Assembly: GCA_913053235.1 (NCBI GenBank)
Contig: CAJXFT010000005.1
Location: forward strand, 1 to 50,224
Length of the DNA stretch: 50,224 nt
From: an uncultured Alphaproteobacteria bacterium
GTDB lineage: Bacteria; Pseudomonadota; Alphaproteobacteria; UBA828
Direction: 5' to 3'
In this document: piece after piece, positions 16,527 through 28,637 of the stretch
How the letters are laid out: every line of letters begins with the position of its first letter
Numbering within the stretch: the first letter of the stretch is position 1
Notes under the pieces: generated by a model
What the model was told of the DNA's origin: nothing
The model's database searches: none
The model's input: the letters and a program-made list of their open reading frames with translations, nothing else
Program-made: the position numbers and the translations under genes

Positions 16527-16927
16527 TGCCAGCACTGCTGGCGCCGCTATGGCTCGCCGTCATCATCGGCGCTTTGCTCGCCGTCGCGGCGCCGCACGGA
16601 TCATCGATCGCCCACGCCGAGGAGGAAAGCGCGGCCTTTCTCACCGCCATCGAGGAGGTTCCCCTGATGGCCGGCCTGACCGAGGAGCGCGTGGCGGCGC
16701 TCGACTTCGACAAGCCCGACGGCCGCCTCGTCGAAACCTACGCTTACGGCGAGGTGCGGGCCGAAGATGCCGCCGCTTTCTATACCGCCGTGATGCCGGA
16801 ATTCGGCTGGAAAAATATCGAGGCACTTGTTTTTTCGCGCGAAGGCGAGATGTTACGCATTGAACTCATAGCGGAAGAGCGCTCGCTGGTGGTCCGGTTT
16901 GTTCTTTCACCCGATTCATCTCAATAA
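16526..16927 (+). CDS. Small exported protein of unknown function
   Basis: The 133-residue product begins with a clear signal sequence ([20 protein letters not shown]) and a likely cleavage after AHA at about residue 32. The mature part of about 100 residues is acidic, with no cysteines. Its core segment [20 protein letters not shown] is followed by [10 protein letters not shown] and a C-terminal alternating hydrophobic stretch, which suggests a small alpha/beta domain. I do not recognise the family. The ATG overlaps the mutM stop (TGATG), so it is translated by coupling. An in-frame ATG inside mutM would give a longer, charged N-terminus and looks less likely. Confidence 0.65.
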   Translation: MPALLAPLWLAVIIGALLAVAAPHGSSIAHAEEESAAFLTAIEEVPLMAGLTEERVAALDFDKPDGRLVETYAYGEVRAEDAAAFYTAVMPEFGWKNIEALVFSREGEMLRIELIAEERSLVVRFVLSPDSSQ

Positions 16928-16971
16928 TAGCGAGACCGGCGCCCCTGAGATCAGGCGCACAAGACGGAGCA

Positions 16972-17751
16972 ATGGCCATGTCATATGAAAACATCATCCT
17001 CGACCGCACCGAGCGGGTCGCCAAAATCACTCTCAACCGGCCCAAGGCGCTCAACGCCCTCAATGCCGAATTGATCGTTGAGCTGAACGCGGCGCTCGAT
17101 GACCTCGAGGCCGACGATGCCATCGCCGTCATCGTCGTCACGGGAAGCGAAAAGGCGTTCGCCGCCGGCGCCGATATCAAGGAAATGCAGGGCAAGAGTT
17201 TTGTCGATGCCTATGCGGGCGATTTTATCGGCCCGTGGGAGCGCATTACCAAATGCCGCAAGCCGGTGATCGCCGCGGTCGCCGGCTATGCGCTCGGCGG
17301 CGGCTGCGAACTCGCCATGATGTGCGATTTCATCATCGCCGCCGACAATGCCAAATTCGGCCAGCCCGAAATCACCCTGGGTGTCATTCCCGGCGCCGGC
17401 GGGACGCAGCGCCTGACCCGCGCGGTGGGCAAGGCCAAGGCCATGGAAATGATTCTCTCCGGGCGCATGATCGGCGCCGAGGAAGCGGAGCGCGCCAATC
17501 TGGTCAGCCGGGTGGTGCCCGCCGCCGAGCTGATGGAGGAGACCATGAAGGTCGCCAAGCGCATCGCCCATCTCTCGCAACCCATTGTCGCGATGGCGAA
17601 ATCCGCCGTAAACAGCGCCTTCGAGACAGCCTTGGCGGAAGGTGTGCGCTACGAGCGGGCGATATTTTACTCGGCCTTCGCCACCGAGGATCAGAAGGAG
17701 GGCATGGCCGCTTTTATCGACAAGCGCGAGCCCTCGTTCGGCAATAAATAG
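16972..17751 (+). CDS. Short-chain enoyl-CoA hydratase (crotonase)
   Basis: The 259-residue crotonase has the oxyanion-hole segment [12 protein letters not shown] at about 62-73. Both catalytic glutamates are present: E113 in [11 protein letters not shown] and E133 in FGQPEI, 20 residues apart as Glu144 and Glu164 are in rat mitochondrial enzyme, followed by [14 protein letters not shown]. It hydrates 2-enoyl-CoA in beta-oxidation and similarity to the mitochondrial type is high. The ATG at 16972 has GGAG 3 nt upstream; a second ATG at 16978 gives better spacing. It follows the small exported gene by 44 bp. Confidence 0.93.
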   Translation: MAMSYENIILDRTERVAKITLNRPKALNALNAELIVELNAALDDLEADDAIAVIVVTGSEKAFAAGADIKEMQGKSFVDAYAGDFIGPWERITKCRKPVIAAVAGYALGGGCELAMMCDFIIAADNAKFGQPEITLGVIPGAGGTQRLTRAVGKAKAMEMILSGRMIGAEEAERANLVSRVVPAAELMEETMKVAKRIAHLSQPIVAMAKSAVNSAFETALAEGVRYERAIFYSAFATEDQKEGMAAFIDKREPSFGNK

Positions 17752-17777
17752 CCGCCCAAAGCGGGCCCTGAGCGAAG

Positions 17778-17806
17778 TTGACGTCGGCCGGGGCTGCCGA
17801 TATAAC
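17778..17806 (+). promoter_or_regulatory. Strong sigma-70-like promoter of rpsT
   Basis: TTGACG at 17778-17783 and TATAAC at 17801-17806 are separated by exactly 17 nt. They lie 35 bp before the rpsT ATG, a normal spacing for a ribosomal protein gene. Confidence 0.72.
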
Positions 17807-17840
17807 CGCGCTTCCACAAACAGATATATATAGGAACGCC

Positions 17841-18104
17841 ATGGCGCACACCGTGCAGGCGAAAAAGCGTATCCGGCAGCTAAAAAAGCATACCGAAACC
17901 AATCGCATGCGGATGAGCCGGATTCGGACTTTTTTGCGAAATGTCGAACATGCCATCGAGAACGGCGACAAGCCCGCCGCACAAGATGCATTGAAGGCCT
18001 TTCAGCCCGAGATCATGCGCGGCGTCACCAAGGGCGTGCTGCACAAGAACATGGCGGCGCGGCGTATCTCGCGCCTCAACAAGCGCATCAAGGCGCTCGC
18101 CTAG
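17841..18104 (+). CDS. rpsT: 30S ribosomal protein S20
   Basis: The 87-residue, very basic, alanine/lysine/arginine-rich helical protein starts [13 protein letters not shown] and ends [23 protein letters not shown], the S20 pattern. S20 binds 16S rRNA early in 30S assembly. The ATG at 17841 follows TAGGAACGCC. It is preceded by a strong promoter and followed by a hairpin. Its place ahead of dnaA is typical of alphaproteobacteria. Confidence 0.95.
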   Translation: MAHTVQAKKRIRQLKKHTETNRMRMSRIRTFLRNVEHAIENGDKPAAQDALKAFQPEIMRGVTKGVLHKNMAARRISRLNKRIKALA

Positions 18105-18112
18105 AGAAGTTT

Positions 18113-18143
18113 GGCGGCGATTTGCGGCCGCATATTCGCCGCC
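18113..18143 (+). terminator. Hairpin after rpsT, possible terminator
   Basis: GGCGGCGA at 18113-18120 pairs with TCGCCGCC at 18136-18143 over a 15-nt loop that itself contains GCGGCCGC. It begins 9 nt after the rpsT stop. There is no T-run directly after it, so termination would need help, or it may be a 3'-protecting stem. Confidence 0.4.
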
Positions 18144-18205
18144 CGGCGCTATAATATCGCCGCGTGGCAAAAATATTTTTACTGTGACATTTTTTTCCGG
18201 CGCCG

Positions 18206-18227
18206 GCCAAATCGATCTCGATTTGGC
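18206..18227. promoter_or_regulatory. 22-bp operator-like palindrome upstream of rhodanese-dnaA
   Basis: GCCAAATCGA (18206-18215) and TCGATTTGGC (18218-18227) are exact reverse complements with a 2-nt centre. The centre is too short for a stable hairpin loop, so a dimeric DNA-binding protein is more likely than an RNA structure. No cognate regulator can be named. Confidence 0.45.
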
Positions 18228-18462
18228 GACGGAATACGGCTTGTCCTGAGAGTCCAAGCGCTTAGCTTTCACGGCTCAGTTCGAAGCTCACATGGGTGCG
18301 ACAAAAAAACACCAAATAAAATTGACGTTCCTATTACGGACCTGTTGCCAGTTTTTCGCCGCGCCATTACTCTATGGGTCACACGCTGGAACAGCCCGGC
18401 GGGACGCCAAAATAAAGAAAACATGCGCCGCAAATGGGGGGGTTGGCCAATTTTCCGCTGAT

Positions 18463-18978
18463 ATGAACGATATTGCCGACAATAATCTTGCGCCGGAAAA
18501 AACGGTGGCGGCCGATCGGGAGAGCTTGCGACGCAGAGCCGGAGAACGGCTGGCGCCCGGCTCTTCTTACGCCGGCGACGTCACGCCGGACGAAGCCTGG
18601 CAAATGCTCAGAACGGACGGTGCCGCGCTGCTGGTCGATGTGCGCACCGCCGCCGAGTGGAACTTTGTCGGCCTGCCCGATCTCAAATCCCTGGGCAAAA
18701 AGCCGGTCCTGGTATCGTGGCAGCGTTTTCCCGGCATGACGCGCAACGAGGATTTCATCGGCGAATTGTCGGCGGCCGGCGTGACGCCTTCGGCGGCGCT
18801 GCTGTTCCTGTGCCGAAGCGGCGCGCGCTCGGCATCGGCGGCGGAATATTGCACGGCTGAGGGTTACGCTGATTGTTACAATATCATCGAGGGGTTTGAG
18901 GGCGATCTCGACGAGAACAAGCATCGCGGCGGGATTTCCGGCTGGAAGATGCGGGCGCTGGCCTGGGTCCAGGGCTGA
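18463..18978 (+). CDS. Rhodanese-domain sulfurtransferase
   Basis: The 171-residue single rhodanese domain has LLVDVRTAAEW at about 57-66 and the catalytic C117 in LCRSGARS with the active-site loop CRSGxRS. GFEGDLD and HRGGISGWK follow, the C-terminal rhodanese pattern. Such proteins move sulfane sulfur. The first 35 residues are a polar extension. The ATG at 18463 has no clear ribosome site. It ends three nucleotides before dnaA, so the two genes probably share a transcript. Confidence 0.82.
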   Translation: MNDIADNNLAPEKTVAADRESLRRRAGERLAPGSSYAGDVTPDEAWQMLRTDGAALLVDVRTAAEWNFVGLPDLKSLGKKPVLVSWQRFPGMTRNEDFIGELSAAGVTPSAALLFLCRSGARSASAAEYCTAEGYADCYNIIEGFEGDLDENKHRGGISGWKMRALAWVQG

Positions 18979-18981
18979 TCG

Positions 18982-20424
18982 ATGTCGGCGCCATCCAAAT
19001 CCGCGCACCCGCTCCACGAAGAACAGTGGGCCGCCATTCGCTCGCATCTTCAGGAAGAACTGGGCGACGCCGCTTTTCGTAGCTGGTTGAAGCCCTTGGC
19101 ACTGCGCCGCATCGAGGATGGCGAGGCCCTGGTGGCGGCACCGACGCGCTTCCTGCGCGACTGGGTGAGCGCGCGTTATGCCGCCCGCATCGCCGAGCTG
19201 TGGAGCGCGATGAACCCGGATGTTCGCGCCGTGACGATCGACGTCGTCGCCATGGATGGCGTCGCGCCGGCGCCGAGCGCGCCCAATGACGGCGATGCGC
19301 CGACAGCGGCGGCATCGAGCGGCCCGGCAATCGGCGAGAAGACCGCCGGGCGCGGCTCGTATCTGCGCCTGCGCGCGGTCGAGGAGAATATCGACGACCT
19401 CTCCTCGCCGCTCAACCCGCGCTTCGGCTTTTCGGAATTCGTCGTCGGCAAGCCCAATGAATTCGCCCATGCGGCGGCGCGCCGTGTCGCCGAAGCGGAC
19501 AAGGTGCCGTTCAACCCGCTCTATCTTTACGGCGGCGTCGGCCTCGGCAAAACCCATCTCATGCATGCCATGGCGCGCCATATCCGCGAGCGCGACCCGA
19601 ACCGCCGCGTGCTCTATCTCTCGGCCGAGAAGTTCATGTATCATTTCGTCCGCGCGGTTCGCTACAAGGACACCATGGCCTTCAAGGAGCAGTTCCGCTC
19701 GGCCGATGTGCTGATGATCGACGATGTCCAGTTCATCTGCGGCAAGGACAGCACCCAGGAGGAATTTTTCCATACTTTCAACGTGTTGATCGACCATAAC
19801 CGGCAGGTCGTCATTTCCGGCGACCGCTCGCCGTCGGATCTCGACGCCATGGAGGAGCGGCTGCGCTCGCGCCTCGGCTGGGGGCTGGTCGCCGATATTC
19901 ACGCCACCACCTATGAGCTTCGCCTCGGCATCCTGCTGACCAAAATCGAGGCGATCGGCGATGTCGACGTGCCGCGCGACGTCTTGGAGTTTCTCGCGCG
20001 GCGCATCACCAGCAATATCCGCGAACTGGAAATGGCGCTCAACCGGGTGACCGCGCATGCCACCCTGGTGGGGCGCGAAATCGACCTGGAAATGGCTCAG
20101 GAGGTGCTGCGCGACGTTTTGCGCGCCAGCGAGCGGCGCATTACGATCGAGGAAATCCAGCGCCGGGTGGCCGAGCATTACAATATCAAGCTGTCGGAAA
20201 TGTCGTCCGAGCGGCGCGCCAGGGCGGTCGCCCGCCCGCGCCAGGTGGCGATGTTCCTGAGCAAGCAGTTGACCTCGCGCTCGCTGCCCGAAATCGGCCG
20301 CAAGTTCGGCGGGCGCGACCATACCACCGTCATGCACGCGGTGCGCAAGATCGAGGAATTGCGCCAAAGCGACGCCGCCATCGCCGAAGACGTGGAACTT
20401 CTCAAACGCACCCTGAAAAGCTGA
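18982..20424 (+). CDS. dnaA: Chromosomal replication initiator protein DnaA
   Basis: This 480-residue DnaA has all four domains. Domain I (to about 90) is followed by a Pro/Ala-rich linker (about 93-123). The AAA+ domain has GGVGLGKTH from 184 (Walker A) and MIDDVQF at 245-251 (Walker B). The C-terminal DNA-binding domain has the signature GGRDHTTVMHA. DnaA-ATP opens the origin. The start ATG is three nucleotides after the rhodanese stop, so expression is probably tied to that gene. It is followed by dnaN after 180 bp. Confidence 0.97.
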   Translation: MSAPSKSAHPLHEEQWAAIRSHLQEELGDAAFRSWLKPLALRRIEDGEALVAAPTRFLRDWVSARYAARIAELWSAMNPDVRAVTIDVVAMDGVAPAPSAPNDGDAPTAAASSGPAIGEKTAGRGSYLRLRAVEENIDDLSSPLNPRFGFSEFVVGKPNEFAHAAARRVAEADKVPFNPLYLYGGVGLGKTHLMHAMARHIRERDPNRRVLYLSAEKFMYHFVRAVRYKDTMAFKEQFRSADVLMIDDVQFICGKDSTQEEFFHTFNVLIDHNRQVVISGDRSPSDLDAMEERLRSRLGWGLVADIHATTYELRLGILLTKIEAIGDVDVPRDVLEFLARRITSNIRELEMALNRVTAHATLVGREIDLEMAQEVLRDVLRASERRITIEEIQRRVAEHYNIKLSEMSSERRARAVARPRQVAMFLSKQLTSRSLPEIGRKFGGRDHTTVMHAVRKIEELRQSDAAIAEDVELLKRTLKS

Positions 20425-20535
20425 TTCAGGGCCTCGATTGGCGTCCTTTCGGCGCGCGTTTTTAGTGCCGAATCCGACCCTTATCTGATATATTTAGGTA
20501 TTGTCGAACGGGCTCGATTCGGAGCGCCGAAGGCG

Positions 20536-20554
20536 GCGCCTGAGCGGCGCTTTT
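20536..20554 (+). terminator. Weak terminator-like hairpin after dnaA
   Basis: GCGCC at 20536-20540 and GGCGC at 20546-20550 pair around TGAGC, followed by TTTT. The stem is only five pairs, extendable with mismatches, so this is a tentative call within the dnaA-dnaN gap. Confidence 0.3.
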
Positions 20555-20604
20555 CTCGGCTCATATCAGGCTCTATTGAAATTGATAACATTCGTAGTAT
20601 CGCC

Positions 20605-21726
20605 ATGAAACTGACCATCGAACGGAGTGCGCTGCTGAAGTCCCTCGGGCATGTTCAGAGCGTCGTTGAAAAACGCAACACCATCCCGATTCTGTCCAAT
20701 GTCCGGCTCGACGCCGGCGAGGATGACAAACTGCACCTGACGGCGACCGATATGGACCTCGCCGTCATCGAGGCGGCGCCGGCCAATGTGGCGCAAACCG
20801 GCGCGACGACGACATCGGCCCACATGCTCTACGATATCGTGCGCAAATTGGCCGAGGGCGCCGAGGTCGAGCTTTCATTGATCGAGGATGGCGGCAAGCT
20901 GGAGATTCGCTCGGGGCGCTCGCGCTTTACCTTGACCTGCCTGCCGGTCGAGGATTTTCCGGTCATGGCCGAGGGCGATTTGGGCCACCGCTTCGCGCTT
21001 TCCGCCGCCGATCTCAGGCGCCTGATCGACAAGACCGGCTTCGCCATCTCGACCGAGGAAACGCGTTATTATTTGAACGGCATCTATGTCCATGTGGCCG
21101 GCGACGAGGGCGCCCAATGTTTGCGCGCCGTGGCGACCGACGGCCATCGCCTGGCGCGCGTCGATACCGCCTTGCCGGCGGGCGCGGAAAACATTCCCGG
21201 CGTCATCGTGCCGCGCAAGACGGTGAATGAGCTCAGAAAACTGATCGAGGAAAGCGATGGCGAGGTGATGGTCGCGCTGTCGGACAGCAAGGTCCGCTTT
21301 GCCCTCGACGGCGCCATTCTGACCTCGAAATTAATCGACGGCTCTTTTCCCGATTACGAGCGCGTCATTCCCTCGGCCAACGACAAGATCATGACCGTCG
21401 ACAACAAGGCCTTTACCCAGGCGGTCGACCGGGTATCGACGATTTCGACCGAAAAATCGCGCGCCATCAAGATCACCATCGAGGATTCGCAGATGACGCT
21501 CTCGGCGACCAGCCCGGATGCCGGCGCCGCCACCGAGGAACTCGAAGCCAAATACAATCTGGAAAAGATCGAAATCGGTTTCAACTCCCGCTATGTGCTC
21601 GATATGGCCAAGCAGATCGCCGGCGAAACCATCGAATTCCGCCTTGCCGATTCGGCCTCGCCGACCCTGGTGCGCGATTCGGAAGATGAAGACGCCGTCT
21701 ATGTCATCATGCCCATGCGGGTTTAG
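20605..21726 (+). CDS. dnaN: DNA polymerase III beta clamp
   Basis: The 373-residue sliding clamp shows the family pattern: MKLTIERSALLKSLGHVQ at the start, KRNTIPILSNV, ATDGHRLARVD near 180, and the C-terminal VYVIMPMRV that lies by the hydrophobic clamp-binding pocket. It encircles DNA and tethers polymerase III and repair proteins. The ATG at 20605 gives the standard N-terminus. recF begins at the next base after its stop. Confidence 0.97.
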   Translation: MKLTIERSALLKSLGHVQSVVEKRNTIPILSNVRLDAGEDDKLHLTATDMDLAVIEAAPANVAQTGATTTSAHMLYDIVRKLAEGAEVELSLIEDGGKLEIRSGRSRFTLTCLPVEDFPVMAEGDLGHRFALSAADLRRLIDKTGFAISTEETRYYLNGIYVHVAGDEGAQCLRAVATDGHRLARVDTALPAGAENIPGVIVPRKTVNELRKLIEESDGEVMVALSDSKVRFALDGAILTSKLIDGSFPDYERVIPSANDKIMTVDNKAFTQAVDRVSTISTEKSRAIKITIEDSQMTLSATSPDAGAATEELEAKYNLEKIEIGFNSRYVLDMAKQIAGETIEFRLADSASPTLVRDSEDEDAVYVIMPMRV

Positions 21727-25420
<3,694 letters not shown>

Positions 25421-25437
25421 GGCTTTGGGCGCCGGCA

Positions 25438-27312
25438 ATGGCCAAATCCAAGGGCGCGCCGCGCGGCAAAAAACCGCCAGCCAAAGGCGCCGGCGCCAAG
25501 CCAAAGCCGAAAGCAGTGGCGGGGGCGGAAAAAAAACCGGCCGACCGGCCGCGCAAATCCCCGTGGCGCGAAATCAGGGTGGCGCTGATCGCGCTCATTT
25601 GGCTGACTCTCATCGCCGCCGGCTTCATCGCCTATGCCGCCCATGACCTGCCTGACAGCGACAGTCTGACGGGGCCCAAAAGCGCCCCCTCGGTCACCAT
25701 TTTGGCCGCTGACGGCGCGGCGCTGGCGCGCTTCGGCGCCCATTGGGGCGAGTTTGTAAGCGTCGCCGAGATGTCGCCGCTGCTGCCGCAGGCGGTGGTC
25801 GCCATCGAGGACCGGCGCTTCTATGAGCATGGCGGCATGGACGTGATCGGTGTGCTGCGCGCGATCTGGCGCAACATCACCGCCGGGCGCCTACGCGAGG
25901 GCGGCAGCACCATCACTCAGCAACTGGCCAAGATCGCCTTTCTGACGCCGGCGAAATCGCTCAAGCGCAAGGTTCAGGAGCTGTTCCTCGCCTTTCGTCT
26001 GGAGCGCCAATTCAGCAAGGACGAAATCCTCACCCTCTATCTCAATCGGGTTTATCTCGGCGCCGGAAGCTATGGCGTCGATGCCGCGGCCAAGCGCTAT
26101 TTCGCCAAATCGGCGCGCCGGGTCGGGCTCGCCGAAGCGGCTCTGCTGGCCGGCCTCCTGAAGGCGCCGTCGCGGCTGTCGCCGGCGCGCGACCTGGCGG
26201 CGGCGCGGCGGCGCGCCGCTCTGGTGCTCGACAGCATGGTGGCGGCCGGTTTTCTCGGCGCGGCCGATGCCGCAGTCGCCAAGAAGGCGCCGGCCAGACT
26301 GGTCAGGCAGGAAAAACCCTCCGGCGCGGGGCGCTATTTCAGCGATTGGATAAGAGGGCAATTGCCGGCCTATGCCGGGCGCGACGCGCCGGCCCTCACC
26401 GTCCACACGACGCTCAATCCGGCGATGCAGCGCGCGGCGGAGGCGGCGTTGGCGCGTGGCCTGGAGGGTTTGTCACAGCGCGGCGTCGGCCAGGGCGCGC
26501 TGGTGGCGCTGGCGCCCGACGGCGCGGTGCTGGCCATGGTCGGCGGGCGCGATTACGCCGCCAGCCAGTTCAACCGCGCCAGCCAGGCGCGGCGCCAGCC
26601 GGGCTCGGCGTTCAAGACCATCGTTTATCTGGCCGGCCTCGAAGCCGGCCTCGGGCCCGAGGATATATTCGAGGACGCACCGATCGAGATCGCCGGTTGG
26701 GCGCCGCGCAATTATAGCGGCGATTACCGCGGCCCGGTTTCCTTGCGCGACGCCTTCGCCGCGTCGATCAACAGCGTCGCCGTGCGCGTCGCCCAGCATG
26801 CCGGCATCAATAATGTCGCCGAACTGGCGCGCCGCCTCGGCATCCATAGCGATCTGCCGCGCGACGCCAGCCTCAGCCTGGGCTCGGGCGATCTGACCCT
26901 GATCGAGCTCACCGCCGCCTATGCCGCGCTCGCCGGCGACGGCGCGCTCGCCCTGCCGCACGGCATAAGCGAGGTGCGCAATCGTGGCGGCGAAACCGTC
27001 TATGCGCGCTCGGGCTCCGGCGGCGGGCGGGTCGTTTCGCCCGAAGCCGCCGCCGCCATGCGCGATCTCCTCGCCGCCGTGATCAGCGACGGCACCGGCA
27101 AGGCCGCGGCGCTGCCGCCGGCGCTCGGCCCGGCATACGGCAAGACCGGCACAAGCCAGAAATTCCGCGACGCCTGGTTCGTCGGCTTCGCCGGCGATGT
27201 GGTGGCCGGCGTGTGGCTCGGCAATGACAACGGCAAGCCGATGCAAGGCGTCACCGGCGGCGGCGCCCCGGCCGCCATCTGGCGCGATTTCATGAGCCAG
27301 GCACTGCGTTAA
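25438..27312 (+). CDS. Class A penicillin-binding protein (transglycosylase/transpeptidase)
   Basis: The 624-residue bifunctional peptidoglycan synthase starts with a lysine/proline-rich cytoplasmic tail (1-44) and one membrane helix (about 46-67). The GT51 transglycosylase has E124 in EDRRFYEHGG and GGSTITQQLAK at 155-165. The transpeptidase has S390 in SAFK, SIN at 443-445 and KTGTS at 569-573. Both catalytic halves appear intact. It is shorter than E. coli PBP1a and lacks its outer-membrane regulator domain, as in the PBP1C/PBP2D-like group. It starts 17 bp after gyrB. The stop overlaps the cobB stop on the other strand. Confidence 0.9.
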   Translation: MAKSKGAPRGKKPPAKGAGAKPKPKAVAGAEKKPADRPRKSPWREIRVALIALIWLTLIAAGFIAYAAHDLPDSDSLTGPKSAPSVTILAADGAALARFGAHWGEFVSVAEMSPLLPQAVVAIEDRRFYEHGGMDVIGVLRAIWRNITAGRLREGGSTITQQLAKIAFLTPAKSLKRKVQELFLAFRLERQFSKDEILTLYLNRVYLGAGSYGVDAAAKRYFAKSARRVGLAEAALLAGLLKAPSRLSPARDLAAARRRAALVLDSMVAAGFLGAADAAVAKKAPARLVRQEKPSGAGRYFSDWIRGQLPAYAGRDAPALTVHTTLNPAMQRAAEAALARGLEGLSQRGVGQGALVALAPDGAVLAMVGGRDYAASQFNRASQARRQPGSAFKTIVYLAGLEAGLGPEDIFEDAPIEIAGWAPRNYSGDYRGPVSLRDAFAASINSVAVRVAQHAGINNVAELARRLGIHSDLPRDASLSLGSGDLTLIELTAAYAALAGDGALALPHGISEVRNRGGETVYARSGSGGGRVVSPEAAAAMRDLLAAVISDGTGKAAALPPALGPAYGKTGTSQKFRDAWFVGFAGDVVAGVWLGNDNGKPMQGVTGGGAPAAIWRDFMSQALR

Positions 27313-28637
27313 CGGCGGTCGATGAGGTGGATGAACGAGCCCATCACCCGGCCCGCCGCCAAGCCCATCTCGCCGAGATCCTCGCCGCGCGAATCGGCAC
27401 AGCGGAAGAGCCGCCGCGCGCCACCCTCATGCGTCACCGCCGCATAGTGGAATTCATGGCCGCGAAAGCGCGCGCCAGGGGCGGCGAACGGCGCCGCGCC
27501 CAGCATCTCCACCTCGCGGTAGCCGAGATGGAGGCTGGGCTCGGTGAAGCTGGTCTCGAGCGGCAACAGCCCGGCCATGGCGTGACGCCGGCCATCGGCA
27601 TCGATCAGGCCGTCGCCCAGCACCATATAGCCGCCGCACTCGCCATAGAGCCAGACATCGGCTTCCGCGGCGCCGCGCAAGCCGTCGATGAAATTGCGGT
27701 TGGCGGCGAGCCGCCCGGCATGCAATTCGGGATAGCCGCCGGGCAGATAGATGGCGTCGGCGGCGGCCTCGGGCGCCTCGTCGGCGAGCGGCGAGAAAAA
27801 GCTGAGCGCCGCCCCGGCCTGTTGCCAGCCGCTCAGCACCGCCTCGTAACAGAAGGCAAAGGCCGAATCGCGGGCGACGGCGATGTTTTGGCCGAGCGGT
27901 GCCAGCGGGCACGGCGCCGGCGCGCCTGGCGGCGGCGCGCCTTGCGCTACCTTGAGCGGCCGGGCGAGAGCGCGCAAGGCAGCGCCATCGACATGGCGCG
28001 CGACCAGATCGGCGGCGCCGTTCAGGAAAGCCTCCAGATCCTCCGCTTCCGCGGCCTGAACCAGGCCGAGATGGCGCGCCGGCAGGGCCAGTTCCGAAGC
28101 GCGCGGCAGCGCCCCCAAAACCGGGATGCCGGTCGGCGCCATGGCGGCGCGCAATATCTCCTCATGGCGGGCGCCGGCGACGTGATTGAATATCACCGCC
28201 GCGACTTCGACATCGGTGCGGTGACGGGCAAAGCCCTCGGCCAGCGCCGCCACCGAGGCGCCCTGGCCGCGCGCATCGACCACCAGCACCACCGGCAAGC
28301 CGAAATGGGCGGCGAGATCGGCGCTTGAGCCGCCGCCGCCGGCGGCGCCGTCGAACAGCCCCATCACAGCTTCGCCAACAATCAGCTCGGCGTCACGGGC
28401 GAGCGCCCGGGCGGCGCCGTCAAGGCTCTCGGCGCGCATCGCCCAGCCATCTAAATTGACGCAAGCGCGCCCAGCGGCGGCGGCGTGATAGGCGGCATCG
28501 ATATAATCGGGCCCGGCCTTGAACGGCGCCACGGCGATGCCGGAGCGCGCCCAATGGCGCGACAGGGCGAGGGTGAGAACGGTCTTGCCGGAGCCTGACT
28601 TGGGAGCCGCGAGAATGAGCCCCCGCGCGGCGCTCAC
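27309..28637 (-). CDS. cobB: Cobyrinic (or hydrogenobyrinic) acid a,c-diamide synthase
   Basis: The 442-residue CobB/CbiA has an N-terminal P-loop APKSGSGKT at 11-19, the KAGPDYID segment, and a C-terminal glutamine amidotransferase domain with nucleophile C334 in YGECGGYMVLG. The amidotransferase histidine side reads GHEFHYAA. It amidates the a and c side chains of the corrin ring using glutamine and ATP. In the late-cobalt route it acts on metal-free hydrogenobyrinate; in the early-cobalt route it acts on cobyrinate. The start is GTG, overlapping the SCO1 stop as GTGA, so it is coupled to that gene. Confidence 0.92.
   Translation of the reverse strand: MSAARGLILAAPKSGSGKTVLTLALSRHWARSGIAVAPFKAGPDYIDAAYHAAAAGRACVNLDGWAMRAESLDGAARALARDAELIVGEAVMGLFDGAAGGGGSSADLAAHFGLPVVLVVDARGQGASVAALAEGFARHRTDVEVAAVIFNHVAGARHEEILRAAMAPTGIPVLGALPRASELALPARHLGLVQAAEAEDLEAFLNGAADLVARHVDGAALRALARPLKVAQGAPPPGAPAPCPLAPLGQNIAVARDSAFAFCYEAVLSGWQQAGAALSFFSPLADEAPEAAADAIYLPGGYPELHAGRLAANRNFIDGLRGAAEADVWLYGECGGYMVLGDGLIDADGRRHAMAGLLPLETSFTEPSLHLGYREVEMLGAAPFAAPGARFRGHEFHYAAVTHEGGARRLFRCADSRGEDLGEMGLAAGRVMGSFIHLIDRR

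Larger units (their letters stand above)
18105..18462. other. 358-bp intergenic region between rpsT and rhodanese/dnaA
   Basis: No gene is recognised here. It contains a hairpin at 18113-18143, a TATAAT at 18150-18155 with no convincing -35, an AT-rich stretch at 18168-18197 with the palindrome AAAAATATTTTT (18169-18180), a 22-bp operator-like palindrome at 18206-18227, and one GAGTC (a possible CcrM site) at 18250. I see no DnaA box matching TTATNCACA, so I do not call an origin. Confidence 0.7.

Noticed and set aside
16448-16927. Longer version of the small exported protein starting inside mutM
   Set aside because: It would put a charged stretch before the signal sequence. The TGATG overlap start at 16526 gives a clean signal peptide.
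18105-18462. Possible replication origin upstream of dnaA
   Set aside because: There is an AT-rich tract and a GANTC site, but no DnaA box matching TTATNCACA was found, so the evidence is not enough.
18379-20367. Long minus-strand frame opposite dnaA and the rhodanese
   Set aside because: Composition artefact; no recognisable domain, and dnaA is certain.
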